DNA from: Bacillota bacterium
GTDB taxonomy: Bacteria; Bacillota; Clostridia; Oscillospirales; Acutalibacteraceae
Reading direction: 5' to 3'
Assembly: GCA_021769885.1 (NCBI GenBank)
Contig: JAETSA010000004.1
Span: 62,001-126,000 of the forward strand
Length of the DNA stretch: 64,000 nucleotides
Made by a program: the position numbers and the translations under genes. Position 1 is the first letter of the stretch; every line of letters starts with the position of its first letter. The notes beneath the pieces were generated by a model that worked only from the letters and a program-made list of their open reading frames with translations, was not told where the DNA came from and ran no database searches. Positions 24,698 to 33,011 of this stretch are shown here, piece after piece.

Positions 24698-25495
24698 TTA
24701 CGCCCGCAGGGTGGCGCTTAAAAATTCCTGCAAGCGTGCGTTTTTGGGATGGTCAAAGACTTCGTCAGGTGTGCCGCGTTCGGCAATGACGCCGTCGCTC
24801 ATAAACACAACCTCGTTGGAAACCTCGTGTGCAAAGCCCATTTCGTGGGTGACAATCAGCATCGTGCGCCCCTCATTTGCCAGCTTGCGAATCACGGCGA
24901 GCACCTCGCCCGTGATTTCGGGGTCAAGTGCCGAGGTCGGCTCGTCAAAGCAAAGCACCTTCGGTGAAAGCATTAAGGCTCTGGCAATCGCGACGCGCTG
25001 CTGCTGTCCGCCCGACAGTTCGCACGGATAGTTCTCGAGCTTGTCAGACAGCCCCACGCTGTCGATGATTTGTTTTGCGGTTTCCTCGATTTCCGAAATT
25101 CGCGCTTTTATTTCAGTGCGCGGACATTTTTGCTGTTTGCATTCTTCCTTGACAAGCAGTTCCTTTGCAAGTGTCACATTGCGAAGCACCGTATACTGCG
25201 GAAACAGGTTAAAGGACTGAAACACAAGCCCCGTGCAAAGCTGATTTTCGCGTTTTTCCGCTTTTGTCAGCTTGCGTTTGTCTGTACTGTCAAAGGTCAC
25301 GCGGTCGCCGACGGAAATTTTGCCGCAATCGGCGGTTTCTAAGCCCGTGATACAGCGCAGAAGCGTCGTTTTGCCGCTGCCCGAGGAGCCGATAACAGAG
25401 ACCACACTGCCCTCATCAATTGTAAAATCTATACCCTTAAGCACTTCGGTTTTGCCGAAGGTCTTATGTAAATTCTGCACTTCTAATAATGCCAT
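24698..25495 (-). CDS. Amino acid ABC transporter ATP-binding protein (GlnQ-like)
   Basis: Powers import of a polar amino acid. 265 residues with Walker [14 protein letters not shown], signature [15 protein letters not shown], Walker [15 protein letters not shown] and H-loop VTHEMGF, all characteristic of the polar amino acid (PAAT) ATPases. A ~15-residue Cys/Lys-rich insertion ([17 protein letters not shown]) between Q-loop and signature is unusual for GlnQ. It is the last gene of the SBP-permease-ATPase operon, 3 bases after the permease. Confidence 0.95.
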   Translation of the reverse strand: MALLEVQNLHKTFGKTEVLKGIDFTIDEGSVVSVIGSSGSGKTTLLRCITGLETADCGKISVGDRVTFDSTDKRKLTKAEKRENQLCTGLVFQSFNLFPQYTVLRNVTLAKELLVKEECKQQKCPRTEIKARISEIEETAKQIIDSVGLSDKLENYPCELSGGQQQRVAIARALMLSPKVLCFDEPTSALDPEITGEVLAVIRKLANEGRTMLIVTHEMGFAHEVSNEVVFMSDGVIAERGTPDEVFDHPKNARLQEFLSATLRA

Positions 25496-25498
25496 ACT

Positions 25499-26146
25499 TT
25501 AACCTCTGAAATAATCGAGTTTCTTTTCGATGCGACCGAAGACGACGGTCAAAAGGCCGTTGAACAGCAGGAAGAACGCGCCCGTGTAAAACAGCGGCCA
25601 AATGATGCCGCGTGCGGAGAAGCGGTCCGCCATCATAATAATTTCCGCAACGGCAATCACTCTTGCTAAGGATGTATCCTTTACAAGTGTAATGATTTCG
25701 TTGCTCATCGGCGGCACAATGCGTTTGACGACCTGCAAAAGCACAACGCGGAAAAACACCTGTGTTTTGGTCATACCGAGTACCTGCCCTGCTTCGTACT
25801 GCCCTCTTGAAATACTTTCGATGCCGCCGCGGTATATTTCGGAAAAGTAGCACGAATAATTGATGACAAACGCAATCAGCGCGGCGGTAAAACGTATTTT
25901 AATCGGGTAGTTAAACAAAAGCCCGGGCACATACAGCACCACAAACAATTGCAGCATCAGCGGCGTACCGCGAATAATCCAAACAAAGGTTTTCGAAAGC
26001 CATTTCAGCGGCTTAAATTTGGACATAGAACAGAACGTGATGAGCAAGCCGATGGGCAATGCAAGCAAAAGCGTCAGAGAAAACAGCTTTAAGTTTTCGC
26101 CGAAGCCTTTTAACAGTTCTGTAGATACCGAGATAAAAGTTTCCAT
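25499..26146 (-). CDS. Amino acid ABC transporter permease (GlnP/HisM-like)
   Basis: 215 residues, about five membrane helices, with the EAA loop GIESISRGQYEAGQVLGMTKTQVFF, which docks to the ATPase (quoted only by its ends: starts GIESIS at ~res 110). WIIRGTPLMLQL and IVPPMSNEIITLVKDTSL are hallmarks of the HisM/GlnP family. A homodimer is expected, as only one permease gene is present. It follows the SBP gene after 69 bases that include a hairpin, suggesting lower expression than the SBP. Confidence 0.95.
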   Translation of the reverse strand: METFISVSTELLKGFGENLKLFSLTLLLALPIGLLITFCSMSKFKPLKWLSKTFVWIIRGTPLMLQLFVVLYVPGLLFNYPIKIRFTAALIAFVINYSCYFSEIYRGGIESISRGQYEAGQVLGMTKTQVFFRVVLLQVVKRIVPPMSNEIITLVKDTSLARVIAVAEIIMMADRFSARGIIWPLFYTGAFFLLFNGLLTVVFGRIEKKLDYFRG

Positions 26147-26167
26147 TCTCTCACCTAAAGTGCATAA

Positions 26168-26196
26168 GACGGAAGCGTCGAAACGGCGCTCCCGTC
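26168..26196 (-). promoter_or_regulatory. Intercistronic hairpin between SBP and permease genes
   Basis: On the minus strand GACGGGAGCG and CGCTTCCGTC form ten pairs (one G-T) with a 9-base loop and no T tract. It could protect the SBP message 3' end or cause partial termination. Confidence 0.6.
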
Positions 26197-26215
26197 CAAA
26201 TTAAAATCTGTAAAA

Positions 26216-27031
26216 TTATTTTACAATCAGCTGTTCACCGAGCTTGTATTCGTCCGCAATCTTTTGCAAAGTGCCGTCCGCCATCAGCTCTGCAATAATC
26301 TTGTTGACCTCTTCTGTCACGTCACTGCCTTTTCTGAAAGCAATACCGTATTCTTCATCAGCAAATGCCGCAGATTCCACCATCACGATGTTCTCATAGC
26401 TCGTGCCCTCGCCGATAGAACCGATGCCCGTGACATAGTCGATCACTGCCGCTTCGGCAGTGCCGGATGCAACTTCCATAATGGCATTCGCCATGGGATC
26501 TACCGCCGTATAGTTTGCGCCCTCAAAGAATTTATCGCTCTGTGCGACCTCTTCCCCTGCGGATTCCTTTTCCGCAACAACGGTTTTACCTGCGAGCGAG
26601 CCTGCCGCAGCATATTTTTCTGCATTTTCGGCTTTTACAATCAGTACCTGTTTGTTTGCCATATACGGTGTGGAGATGGACATACTCTCCAATCTTTCCG
26701 GTGTAATGGTCATACCGTTCCACAGGCAGTCCACATTTTTTGCATTGAGCTCGGTTTCTTTTGCATTCCAGGAAATCACCTGGAATTTCGGCTCAACGCC
26801 GAGCTTTGCACAAACCGCTCTTGCGAAATCCGCTTCAAAGCCCTTGAGGTCGGTATTGTTGCCGTCCTCATAATAATCCATCGGTGCAAACAGTGTAATG
26901 CCGATGGTCAGGGTACCCTTGTCCTTGATGTACTGCAGGTCCGATGTCTCGGCGTCCTTTTTCGTGCCGCAGGCGGCAAATGTGCAGACAATCATAACGA
27001 CTGCAAGCAGGATGCTTAAAAACTTTTTCAT
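26216..27031 (-). CDS. Amino acid ABC transporter substrate-binding lipoprotein
   Basis: 271 residues. The signal peptide with lipobox LAVVMIVCTFAACG predicts lipidation at Cys21. The mature part is a periplasmic-binding type 2 fold with GTLTIGITLFAPMDYYEDG, KGFEADFARAVCAKLG (typical of family 3 SBPs) and the hinge EYGIAFRKGSDVTEEVNKI. The ligand is probably a polar amino acid or cystine-like compound; specificity cannot be read. It is the first gene of the operon with its own strong promoter and a GGAGG ribosome site. Confidence 0.94.
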   Translation of the reverse strand: MKKFLSILLAVVMIVCTFAACGTKKDAETSDLQYIKDKGTLTIGITLFAPMDYYEDGNNTDLKGFEADFARAVCAKLGVEPKFQVISWNAKETELNAKNVDCLWNGMTITPERLESMSISTPYMANKQVLIVKAENAEKYAAAGSLAGKTVVAEKESAGEEVAQSDKFFEGANYTAVDPMANAIMEVASGTAEAAVIDYVTGIGSIGEGTSYENIVMVESAAFADEEYGIAFRKGSDVTEEVNKIIAELMADGTLQKIADEYKLGEQLIVK

Positions 27032-27076
27032 TGCTTTTTCCTCCGATTTACCATAGTAAAGTGATAACGTGTTATT

Positions 27077-27105
27077 ATAATACAGTATTCGGAAAGATTT
27101 GTCAA
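27077..27105 (-). promoter_or_regulatory. Promoter of the amino acid importer operon
   Basis: Minus strand TTGACA (27100-27105), 17-base spacer, TATTAT (27077-27082); the overlapping TATAAT would have a 20-base spacer. Leader of about 40 bases with CGGAGGAAAA before the ATG. Confidence 0.87.
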
Positions 27106-27134
27106 CTCTTGTTTTTTGAAGCTTCCGAAAGCGT

Positions 27135-28082
27135 TCAGCCCTTCACCGCTTCTGCAATATCCAAAAGGCAGGCATAACGGTACTGCGGCGCTTTGTCGTG
27201 CAGCAGCTTTTGAAGCTGCGGGCAAATCGCTTTGTCAATCACATATTTTTTAATCACGAAGCTTTGGCGCACAGCTTTGGTAAAATATGCCGTATCCATC
27301 AGGCAAAAATCGTTGAGCAGTAAAAACACGCCCTGTTGGTATTTCATTAAATCGTTGGTCGGGATATTTACAAGCTTTGCTGTGGGCGAAACCCCGTTTA
27401 AAAGGGATTCAAGCGTGCGCTGTGCAGACAAAATCGGGTTAACGATTTCCGATTCCGTTTTACGGCGTGTACCGAGCAGCTTCAAAAATTCCTCGCGGGA
27501 CTCGGCACGCACGATACCGACATTGTATGCGGACAGCCACGCGTTCACTTCGTTTTCATCGGCCGTCGTGTCATCGTCGCCGATGTCAAACGCGGTGTAT
27601 ATCACAATGTCATCGGAAAATTCCGTGCGCCCTTTCATGGCAAACGACAGCGCAACATACAAGCTTGCCGAAAAATCGATGAAGGGGCTTACATCCAAAT
27701 AATGCTGTGCAAAGGCAAGCATTTTGTACTGCCGTTCGGGGTCGGGCGTGCCGTACAGCGTGGTATACACATCGGTAAAAGCCTTGTTCCCGGTATAAAA
27801 ATCAAACAGCGCGCGTGCATCCAGGTGCGTATACAGTTCCTCCCCCGTGAGGGCTTCTTTGCGCAAAAAGGTCGGCAGAAGCCGCCGCGACGACGAGCAA
27901 ATCCGCTCACCGCGGTAAAAGATGCCCGAGGACTGTAAAAACGGCGTCAGAAGTTCTGCTTCGAACGCTTCCATAGAATCCACACGCACCTGTGCTACGG
28001 CATAATTCACATCAAAAGCATCTTGCAGACGCGTGCGCAAACGTCGGCGTACAGTCGTTTTTTTCTCTTCAAAAAGCTCCAT
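27135..28082 (-). CDS. FRG-domain protein
   Basis: 315 residues. The middle carries the FRG hallmarks in order: FYRGE (the F/Y-R-G part), RRLLPTFLRKE, and MLAFAQHYLDVSPFIDFSASLYVALSFAM (only ends needed: AQHY...FIDFSASLYVALSFA). FRG domains are found in proteins of unknown function, sometimes next to defence or toxin genes, and may be ADP-ribosyltransferase-like; no such neighbours are present here. An open frame extends to 28142, but the ATG at 28082 has AAGGTG five bases upstream. It has its own promoter and is divergent from the GH51 gene. Confidence 0.8.
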   Translation of the reverse strand: MELFEEKKTTVRRRLRTRLQDAFDVNYAVAQVRVDSMEAFEAELLTPFLQSSGIFYRGERICSSSRRLLPTFLRKEALTGEELYTHLDARALFDFYTGNKAFTDVYTTLYGTPDPERQYKMLAFAQHYLDVSPFIDFSASLYVALSFAMKGRTEFSDDIVIYTAFDIGDDDTTADENEVNAWLSAYNVGIVRAESREEFLKLLGTRRKTESEIVNPILSAQRTLESLLNGVSPTAKLVNIPTNDLMKYQQGVFLLLNDFCLMDTAYFTKAVRQSFVIKKYVIDKAICPQLQKLLHDKAPQYRYACLLDIAEAVKG

Positions 28083-28097
28083 TTTATCACCTTGAAA

Positions 28098-28126
28098 ATT
28101 GTAACACGAAAAAATTTTTCGTTCAA
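28098..28126 (-). promoter_or_regulatory. Promoter of the FRG gene
   Basis: Minus strand TTGAAC (28121-28126), 17-base spacer, TACAAT (28098-28103), 15 bases before the ATG. Confidence 0.72.
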
Positions 28127-28159
28127 CTGTTTTTCTTTGCAAAATCCCGAAAAAAGGGG

Positions 28160-28188
28160 TTGCACAAGGTTTTTTGCCGTGTTAAGAT
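28160..28188 (+). promoter_or_regulatory. Promoter of the GH51 gene
   Basis: TTGCAC (28160-28165), 17-base spacer, TAAGAT (28183-28188). Between it and the start are an AGAATA...TATTCT inverted repeat (28191-28211) and a GGGGGAG ribosome site. Confidence 0.65.
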
Positions 28189-28239
28189 ATAGAATATATT
28201 TAGAGTATTCTATGCTATATAGTATAAGGGGGAGTTTTT

Positions 28240-30489
28240 GTGCTGAAAAAATGTATTGCACTGCTGCTTTGTGCGCTCTTGCTTTGCTGTACGCCGCTTT
28301 CTGCTGCCGCCGCGAAATCGGAAGCGCAGGAAATCAAGCTGTCGGCAAGCGATTTAAAGCATACGGTCAGCGACACTTTGTACGGTATTTTTATTGAGGA
28401 TATCAACTATGCCGTAGAAGGAGGCTTAAACGCGAATTTGGTGCGCAACAACTCCTTCGAATATCTGCACGGGGAAGAGCAAGTGCTTTCCGGTTGGGAG
28501 ATTGATGCAGACTTTACCCGTAAGACCGAGGGCGGCATACACGAAAACAACGCCGCCTACCTCACCCTTGCGGACGGCAAGGACCGCACCGTTAAAAACA
28601 AAGGCTTTTGCGAATATTTCCGCTACAAAACCAAAACCGTGCAGAAAAAAAGCGTAGAGGCAGGCAGTATGGGCATCAAGGCGGGTGAAGTGTATGCATT
28701 CTCCGCCTGGTTCAAAAATACCGACACCTCCGTCAGCGTCTATTTGGAAAACAACAAAGGCGAAAAGCTCTCGGAAACGGTAACCTTCCGCGCCACGGCA
28801 GGCGAAGAATGGCAGCAATACAGTGTGGAGCTTTCCGCAGTGAAAACCGAAGAAGGTCTTTTGGTTCTGAAATTCGGCGGCGGAGAAGTGTCGCTCGACT
28901 ATGTTTGCCTGTATCCGAAAAAGAGCCACGGCTTCGGACTGCCGACCTGGAAATACACTTCTTTGCGGCAGGACTTATTTGACGCACTTGCCGCGATGCA
29001 TCCGAAATTTGTGCGTTTCCCCGGCGGATGTGTGACGGAAGGCGACAGCCTTGAAAACAATTTCAACTGGAAAAACACCATAGGTCCTTTAGAAGAGCGC
29101 AAACAGTTTTACAACATTTGGCGCGACGAGGCTATGGATTACAACAACAGCTATTCCGTTGGGTATCACGAATATTTTCAGCTTTGCGAGGATTTGGGCG
29201 CGGCGCCCGTTCCGATTCTCAATGTCGGACTGATTTGTCAGCCGCGCTGTGGATACGATGAAAACTATGCAAAGTTCCAAGCAGGCGAGCTGACGCAAGA
29301 CCAATGGGAAGCATATCTCGACACCATCGCACTGCGTCCCGGCACAAAGGAATGGGACGACTATGTGCAGGATATTTTAGATTTGATTGAATACGCCAAC
29401 GGCGACGAAACCACCGAATGGGGCGCACGCCGTGCGGGAAACGGGCATCCTGCACCCTTCGGACTGCAATATATCGGACTCGGCAACGAGAACTGGGGCA
29501 GTGTGTATTTCCGCAATCTTGCCGCACTAAAGGCGGCTGTCAACGAGAAATACCCTGACATCACGGTCATCTCTTCGGCGGGACCTGTCAGCGAGGGCGC
29601 AGAGTTTGACGCTTCGTGGAAAGAATTGGCGGCGAACTACAAGGATACCATCGTCGATGAGCATTACTACCAAGAGGATGATTGGTATTTGGCGCACACG
29701 GACCGCTACGACAGCTATGCCCGCGACGGCGCAAAGGTGTTTTTGGGAGAATATGCCGCAACGTCCAAGGGCATCGGCACGATTCAGACGAAATCCAACC
29801 TCAAAGCGGCTATGGCAGAGGCGGCATATATGACAGGGCTTGAGCGCAACAGTGACTGCGTGGTAATGGCTTCGTATGCGCCGCTGTTTGCCAAAAACAA
29901 CGCGGAGCAATGGCTTATTAACCTCATTTGGTTTGATGCGTATGAAGTTGTACGCACGCCAAGCTACTATGTGCAAATGCTGTTTATGAACAACATCGGC
30001 ACGCGGTATTTGGATGCGCCGCTTCCCGAAGACAGTGCGGGCTTATATCAATCGGTCACGGTGGATGAAGAAAACGAGCTGATGTATATTAAGCTCGTAA
30101 ACACCACCGGCGAGCCGCGCACCTTTTCTTATGACCTGTCCGCCTTCGGCAAGGTCAATTATGCAGATGTGATTTCGCTTTCCAACCGCTCCCCTGCCGC
30201 GTGCAACGAGCCTGGAAAAACCAAAATCGTACCCGAAACCAAAAAGATGGCATCTGCGGGCAATCCTGAGATTCAGGCGGACGGTTACTCGGTCAATATT
30301 CTGCGTGTGGCTTACGGCGGCAACAAAAACGGTGACGGACTTTACACGCTCCCGAAAATGCCCGAGGCAAGCACCTATTACACACCGCTCGAGCGCGCAT
30401 TGATGATTGCCGTGCCCGTCGGCGCGGCGGCGATTGCAGCAGGTATTACGACGGTTGTATGGTTCAAGCGCAAAAAGCAGCACAAATAA
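28240..30489 (+). CDS. Membrane-anchored GH51 alpha-L-arabinofuranosidase
   Basis: Removes arabinose side chains from plant polysaccharides at the cell surface. 749 residues: signal peptide (1-24), start of catalytic domain (TLYGIFIEDINYAVEGGLNANL), an inserted carbohydrate-binding-like beta domain (~75-225), the TIM barrel with acid/base Glu417 in GLGNENWG and nucleophile Glu504 in FLGEYAA, a C-terminal beta domain, and a final membrane helix (~722-742) followed by KRKKQHK. The anchor has no LPxTG motif. Start is GTG at 28240 with GGGGGAG upstream. No sugar regulator or transporter is adjacent, so it is not part of a visible utilisation cluster. Confidence 0.92.
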   Translation: MLKKCIALLLCALLLCCTPLSAAAAKSEAQEIKLSASDLKHTVSDTLYGIFIEDINYAVEGGLNANLVRNNSFEYLHGEEQVLSGWEIDADFTRKTEGGIHENNAAYLTLADGKDRTVKNKGFCEYFRYKTKTVQKKSVEAGSMGIKAGEVYAFSAWFKNTDTSVSVYLENNKGEKLSETVTFRATAGEEWQQYSVELSAVKTEEGLLVLKFGGGEVSLDYVCLYPKKSHGFGLPTWKYTSLRQDLFDALAAMHPKFVRFPGGCVTEGDSLENNFNWKNTIGPLEERKQFYNIWRDEAMDYNNSYSVGYHEYFQLCEDLGAAPVPILNVGLICQPRCGYDENYAKFQAGELTQDQWEAYLDTIALRPGTKEWDDYVQDILDLIEYANGDETTEWGARRAGNGHPAPFGLQYIGLGNENWGSVYFRNLAALKAAVNEKYPDITVISSAGPVSEGAEFDASWKELAANYKDTIVDEHYYQEDDWYLAHTDRYDSYARDGAKVFLGEYAATSKGIGTIQTKSNLKAAMAEAAYMTGLERNSDCVVMASYAPLFAKNNAEQWLINLIWFDAYEVVRTPSYYVQMLFMNNIGTRYLDAPLPEDSAGLYQSVTVDEENELMYIKLVNTTGEPRTFSYDLSAFGKVNYADVISLSNRSPAACNEPGKTKIVPETKKMASAGNPEIQADGYSVNILRVAYGGNKNGDGLYTLPKMPEASTYYTPLERALMIAVPVGAAAIAAGITTVVWFKRKKQHK

Positions 30490-30521
30490 TACCGTACGCT
30501 TTTGTTTTGAATAATGTTTTT

Positions 30522-30556
30522 GCAGCATAGAATGAAGTATTCTATGCTGCATTTTT
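30522..30556 (+). terminator. Terminator after the GH51 gene
   Basis: Perfect 12-base stem GCAGCATAGAAT / ATTCTATGCTGC with a 5-base loop, followed by ATTTTT. The alsT ribosome site CGGAGG starts immediately after, so the hairpin may also tune alsT. Confidence 0.85.
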
Positions 30557-30566
30557 CGGAGGATTT

Positions 30567-31994
30567 ATGGATAAATTTATGGAAACCGCAGAAAGCATAA
30601 ACGCAGCGGTCAACGATGTGGTTTGGGGTGTACCAATGCTCGTTCTGCTGTTGGCGGTGGGCGTGTATCTTTCTTTCGGCACGCAATTCTTTCAAATCAC
30701 AAAATTCGGCTATGCGCTGAAAAATACGATTTTCGCCGTATTCAAGAGCAAGGATGCGACACGTTCCAAAGACAAAAACGCGATTTCGCAGTTTCAAGCC
30801 CTTGCAACGGCACTTGCGGCAACGGTCGGCACCGGCAATATTGTCGGCGTAGCAACGGCAATTGCGGCGGGCGGCGCAGGTGCAATTTTTTGGATGTGGG
30901 TATCCGCATTTTTCGGGATGATGACCAAATATGCAGAAATCGTGCTGGGGATTTACTTTCGCCGCCGCAACGAAAACGGCGAGTGGATCGGCGGCCCGAT
31001 GTATTACATAGAAAAGGGTCTGCACCAAAAATGGCTTGCCGTTTTATTTGCGGTCTTTTGCCTGTTCGCATCGTTCGGCATTGGGTCGATTGCACAGGTC
31101 AACGGGATTTCGACTGCTATGGAATCCTCATTTCACGTGCCGAAAATTGTGACGGGTATTGTTGTTTGCACGCTTGTTGCAATCATCGTACTCGGCGGCA
31201 TTCAGCGCATTGTGACGGTAACGGAAAAATTCGTGCCGTTTATGGCAATTCTCTATGTTGTCGGGGCACTTGCGGTCATTGCGGCAAATTATAAAAATAT
31301 TTTTCCCGCCTTCGGCGAAATTTTTGCAGGCGCATTCCATTTAAAATCCGTCGGCGGCGGTGTGGTCGGTTACGGCATAGCCCGTGCGATGCGGTACGGA
31401 TTTGCGCGCGGGGTATTCTCCAATGAGGCAGGCCTCGGCTCATCGGTTTTGGTGCACACCTGCGCCGATGTGGACGAACCCGTCAAGCAAGGGCTTTGGG
31501 GCATATTCGAGGTGTTTTTTGACACGATTGTGATTTGTACGCTTACGGCATTCGCCATTTTAACGACGGGCGCACACCGCGTAGAAGGCTTGGAAGGCGT
31601 CAATATCACAATGTATGCATTCGAGCGCGTATTCGGCGCGGCGGGCAGCTCGGCGGTATCCATAGGCATTGTGTTGTTTGCCTTTTCCACCCTGCTCGGC
31701 TGGTCGGTCTACGGCTGCCGCGTGGCGGAATACCTCGGCGGGCAAAAATTCAAAACCGCTTACAAATTTCTGTTTTTAGCGGTTGTTTTGATCGGCTCGG
31801 TATCCAGCGTGCAGTTGGTTTGGGATGTTTCGGACACCTTTAACGGACTGATGGCTCTGCCGAATCTGATTGGTGTGCTGTGCCTGTCGCCGCTTGTATT
31901 CCGCATTACAAAAAATTACAAGGAACGTGTATTTTTGCATAAATCCGTAAAGCCGATGCTTTCGTTTTACGACAAAGATATTAAAAATAGCTGA
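30567..31994 (+). CDS. Sodium:alanine (AGCS family) symporter
   Basis: Na+-driven uptake of alanine or glycine at the membrane. 475 residues with about ten helices and the family motifs ATAIAAGGAGAIFWMW, ATVGTGNIVGVATA and ARGVFSNEAGLGS. Ribosome site CGGAGG lies 6 bases before the ATG. It follows a terminator hairpin, so it may have a weak promoter of its own not identified here. It is followed by a terminator at 32091. Confidence 0.95.
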   Translation: MDKFMETAESINAAVNDVVWGVPMLVLLLAVGVYLSFGTQFFQITKFGYALKNTIFAVFKSKDATRSKDKNAISQFQALATALAATVGTGNIVGVATAIAAGGAGAIFWMWVSAFFGMMTKYAEIVLGIYFRRRNENGEWIGGPMYYIEKGLHQKWLAVLFAVFCLFASFGIGSIAQVNGISTAMESSFHVPKIVTGIVVCTLVAIIVLGGIQRIVTVTEKFVPFMAILYVVGALAVIAANYKNIFPAFGEIFAGAFHLKSVGGGVVGYGIARAMRYGFARGVFSNEAGLGSSVLVHTCADVDEPVKQGLWGIFEVFFDTIVICTLTAFAILTTGAHRVEGLEGVNITMYAFERVFGAAGSSAVSIGIVLFAFSTLLGWSVYGCRVAEYLGGQKFKTAYKFLFLAVVLIGSVSSVQLVWDVSDTFNGLMALPNLIGVLCLSPLVFRITKNYKERVFLHKSVKPMLSFYDKDIKNS

Positions 31995-32090
31995 CACAAA
32001 AAGTTTTGTACTTGTCAGGGCACAAATTGCCCGCCGCACGAAGATTACTCATTGGAAACGGTTGCAAACTGCGTACATCACAAAAAGATT

Positions 32091-32116
32091 TGACCGCTTT
32101 ATGCGGTCATTTTTTT
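32091..32116 (+). terminator. Terminator after the alanine symporter
   Basis: TGACCGC / GCGGTCA stem with a 5-base loop and seven T. The preceding 31995-32090 stretch shows only a LacI-operator-like TTGGAAACGGTTGCAA (about 32051-32066). Confidence 0.88.
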
Positions 32117-32169
32117 GCGCATTTTCAATATATATTTAAAGGGATTCTTTTTGAAAAGAGGGCGCGGAT

Positions 32170-32913
32170 ATGGTGATTCGGCTGAAAAAGCTTTTGTCTG
32201 TTCTTTTGGGTGTTTTGCTGATTTTATTGGGTTCTGTTTTTCTTTTGCACGCAGTATGCACAGAAAGCCGCGGCGATACTGCACACCGCACGCCGGTAAG
32301 TGCCGCCGTTCGGCAAATCGACCCGACGCGCCCTATGGTCGCGCTCACCTTTGACGACGGTCCGTACACCCCTGTCACGGGACGCATTTTGGACGCATTA
32401 CAGCTTGTGAACGGACGCGCAACATTTTTTGTGGTCGGCAGTCGTATTGACGGGCGCGAAGAAATCCTCAGGCGCATTGCAGAATCGGGCTGTGAATTGG
32501 GCAACCACACGTATGACCACGTGACCCTGCGCGGTATGGGGGAATCGGAAATCCGCAAGCAATTGGAAAAAGCCGATGAAAAAATTTTTTCGGTTACAGG
32601 GCAGAAAACAACGGTTCTGCGTCCGCCCGGAGGGATGTATGACAGCACACTTTCGGCCGCGTGCAACAAGCCGATTGCACTTTGGACGATTGACACCCAA
32701 GACTGGAAGCACCAAAACAAAGATACTTCTGTACAGCGTGCCCTCCAAGATATAAAAGACGGAGATATCATTTTGATGCACGACCTGTTCTTCCCGACCG
32801 CAGACGCGGCGGAAGTGCTGATTCAAGAGCTTAACGAACGCGGATTTCAGCTGGTGACAATCACGGAGCTTTTAACCTACCGACCCGAAACGGAAGCGAT
32901 TCACACGGAATAA
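32170..32913 (+). CDS. Polysaccharide deacetylase (NodB domain)
   Basis: 247 residues: one N-terminal membrane anchor (LLSVLLGVLLILLGSVFLLH) and an extracellular NodB domain. Motif 1 MVALTFDDGPYTP holds the catalytic Asp and metal Asp; motif 2 is ELGNHTYDH (metal His pair); motif 3 is LRPPGG; later WTIDTQDW and ILMHD. The family deacetylates peptidoglycan or other glycans (PdaA/PgdA-like). It is followed after 98 bases by a phosphoglycerol transferase, so both act on the cell envelope. Confidence 0.93.
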   Translation: MVIRLKKLLSVLLGVLLILLGSVFLLHAVCTESRGDTAHRTPVSAAVRQIDPTRPMVALTFDDGPYTPVTGRILDALQLVNGRATFFVVGSRIDGREEILRRIAESGCELGNHTYDHVTLRGMGESEIRKQLEKADEKIFSVTGQKTTVLRPPGGMYDSTLSAACNKPIALWTIDTQDWKHQNKDTSVQRALQDIKDGDIILMHDLFFPTADAAEVLIQELNERGFQLVTITELLTYRPETEAIHTE

Positions 32914-32924
32914 TGCGAAAGGGA

Positions 32925-32953
32925 TTGTAAAAATCTTGTAAATATGATAGAAT
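32925..32953 (+). promoter_or_regulatory. Promoter of the LtaS/MdoB-like gene
   Basis: TTGTAA (32925-32930), 17-base spacer, TAGAAT (32948-32953), with AAAGAGGAG before the ATG at 33012. Confidence 0.75.
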
Positions 32954-33011
32954 CCTCTTGGTAAAGTTTTTACATTTTGCCGAACCGAAAAGAAAAGAGG
33001 AGAAATAAAGT

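Noticed and set aside
32051-32066. LacI/CcpA-type operator TTGGAAACGGTTGCAA
   Set aside because: It lies after alsT and before its terminator, has mismatches to cre, and no regulator gene is near; kept only as a remark.
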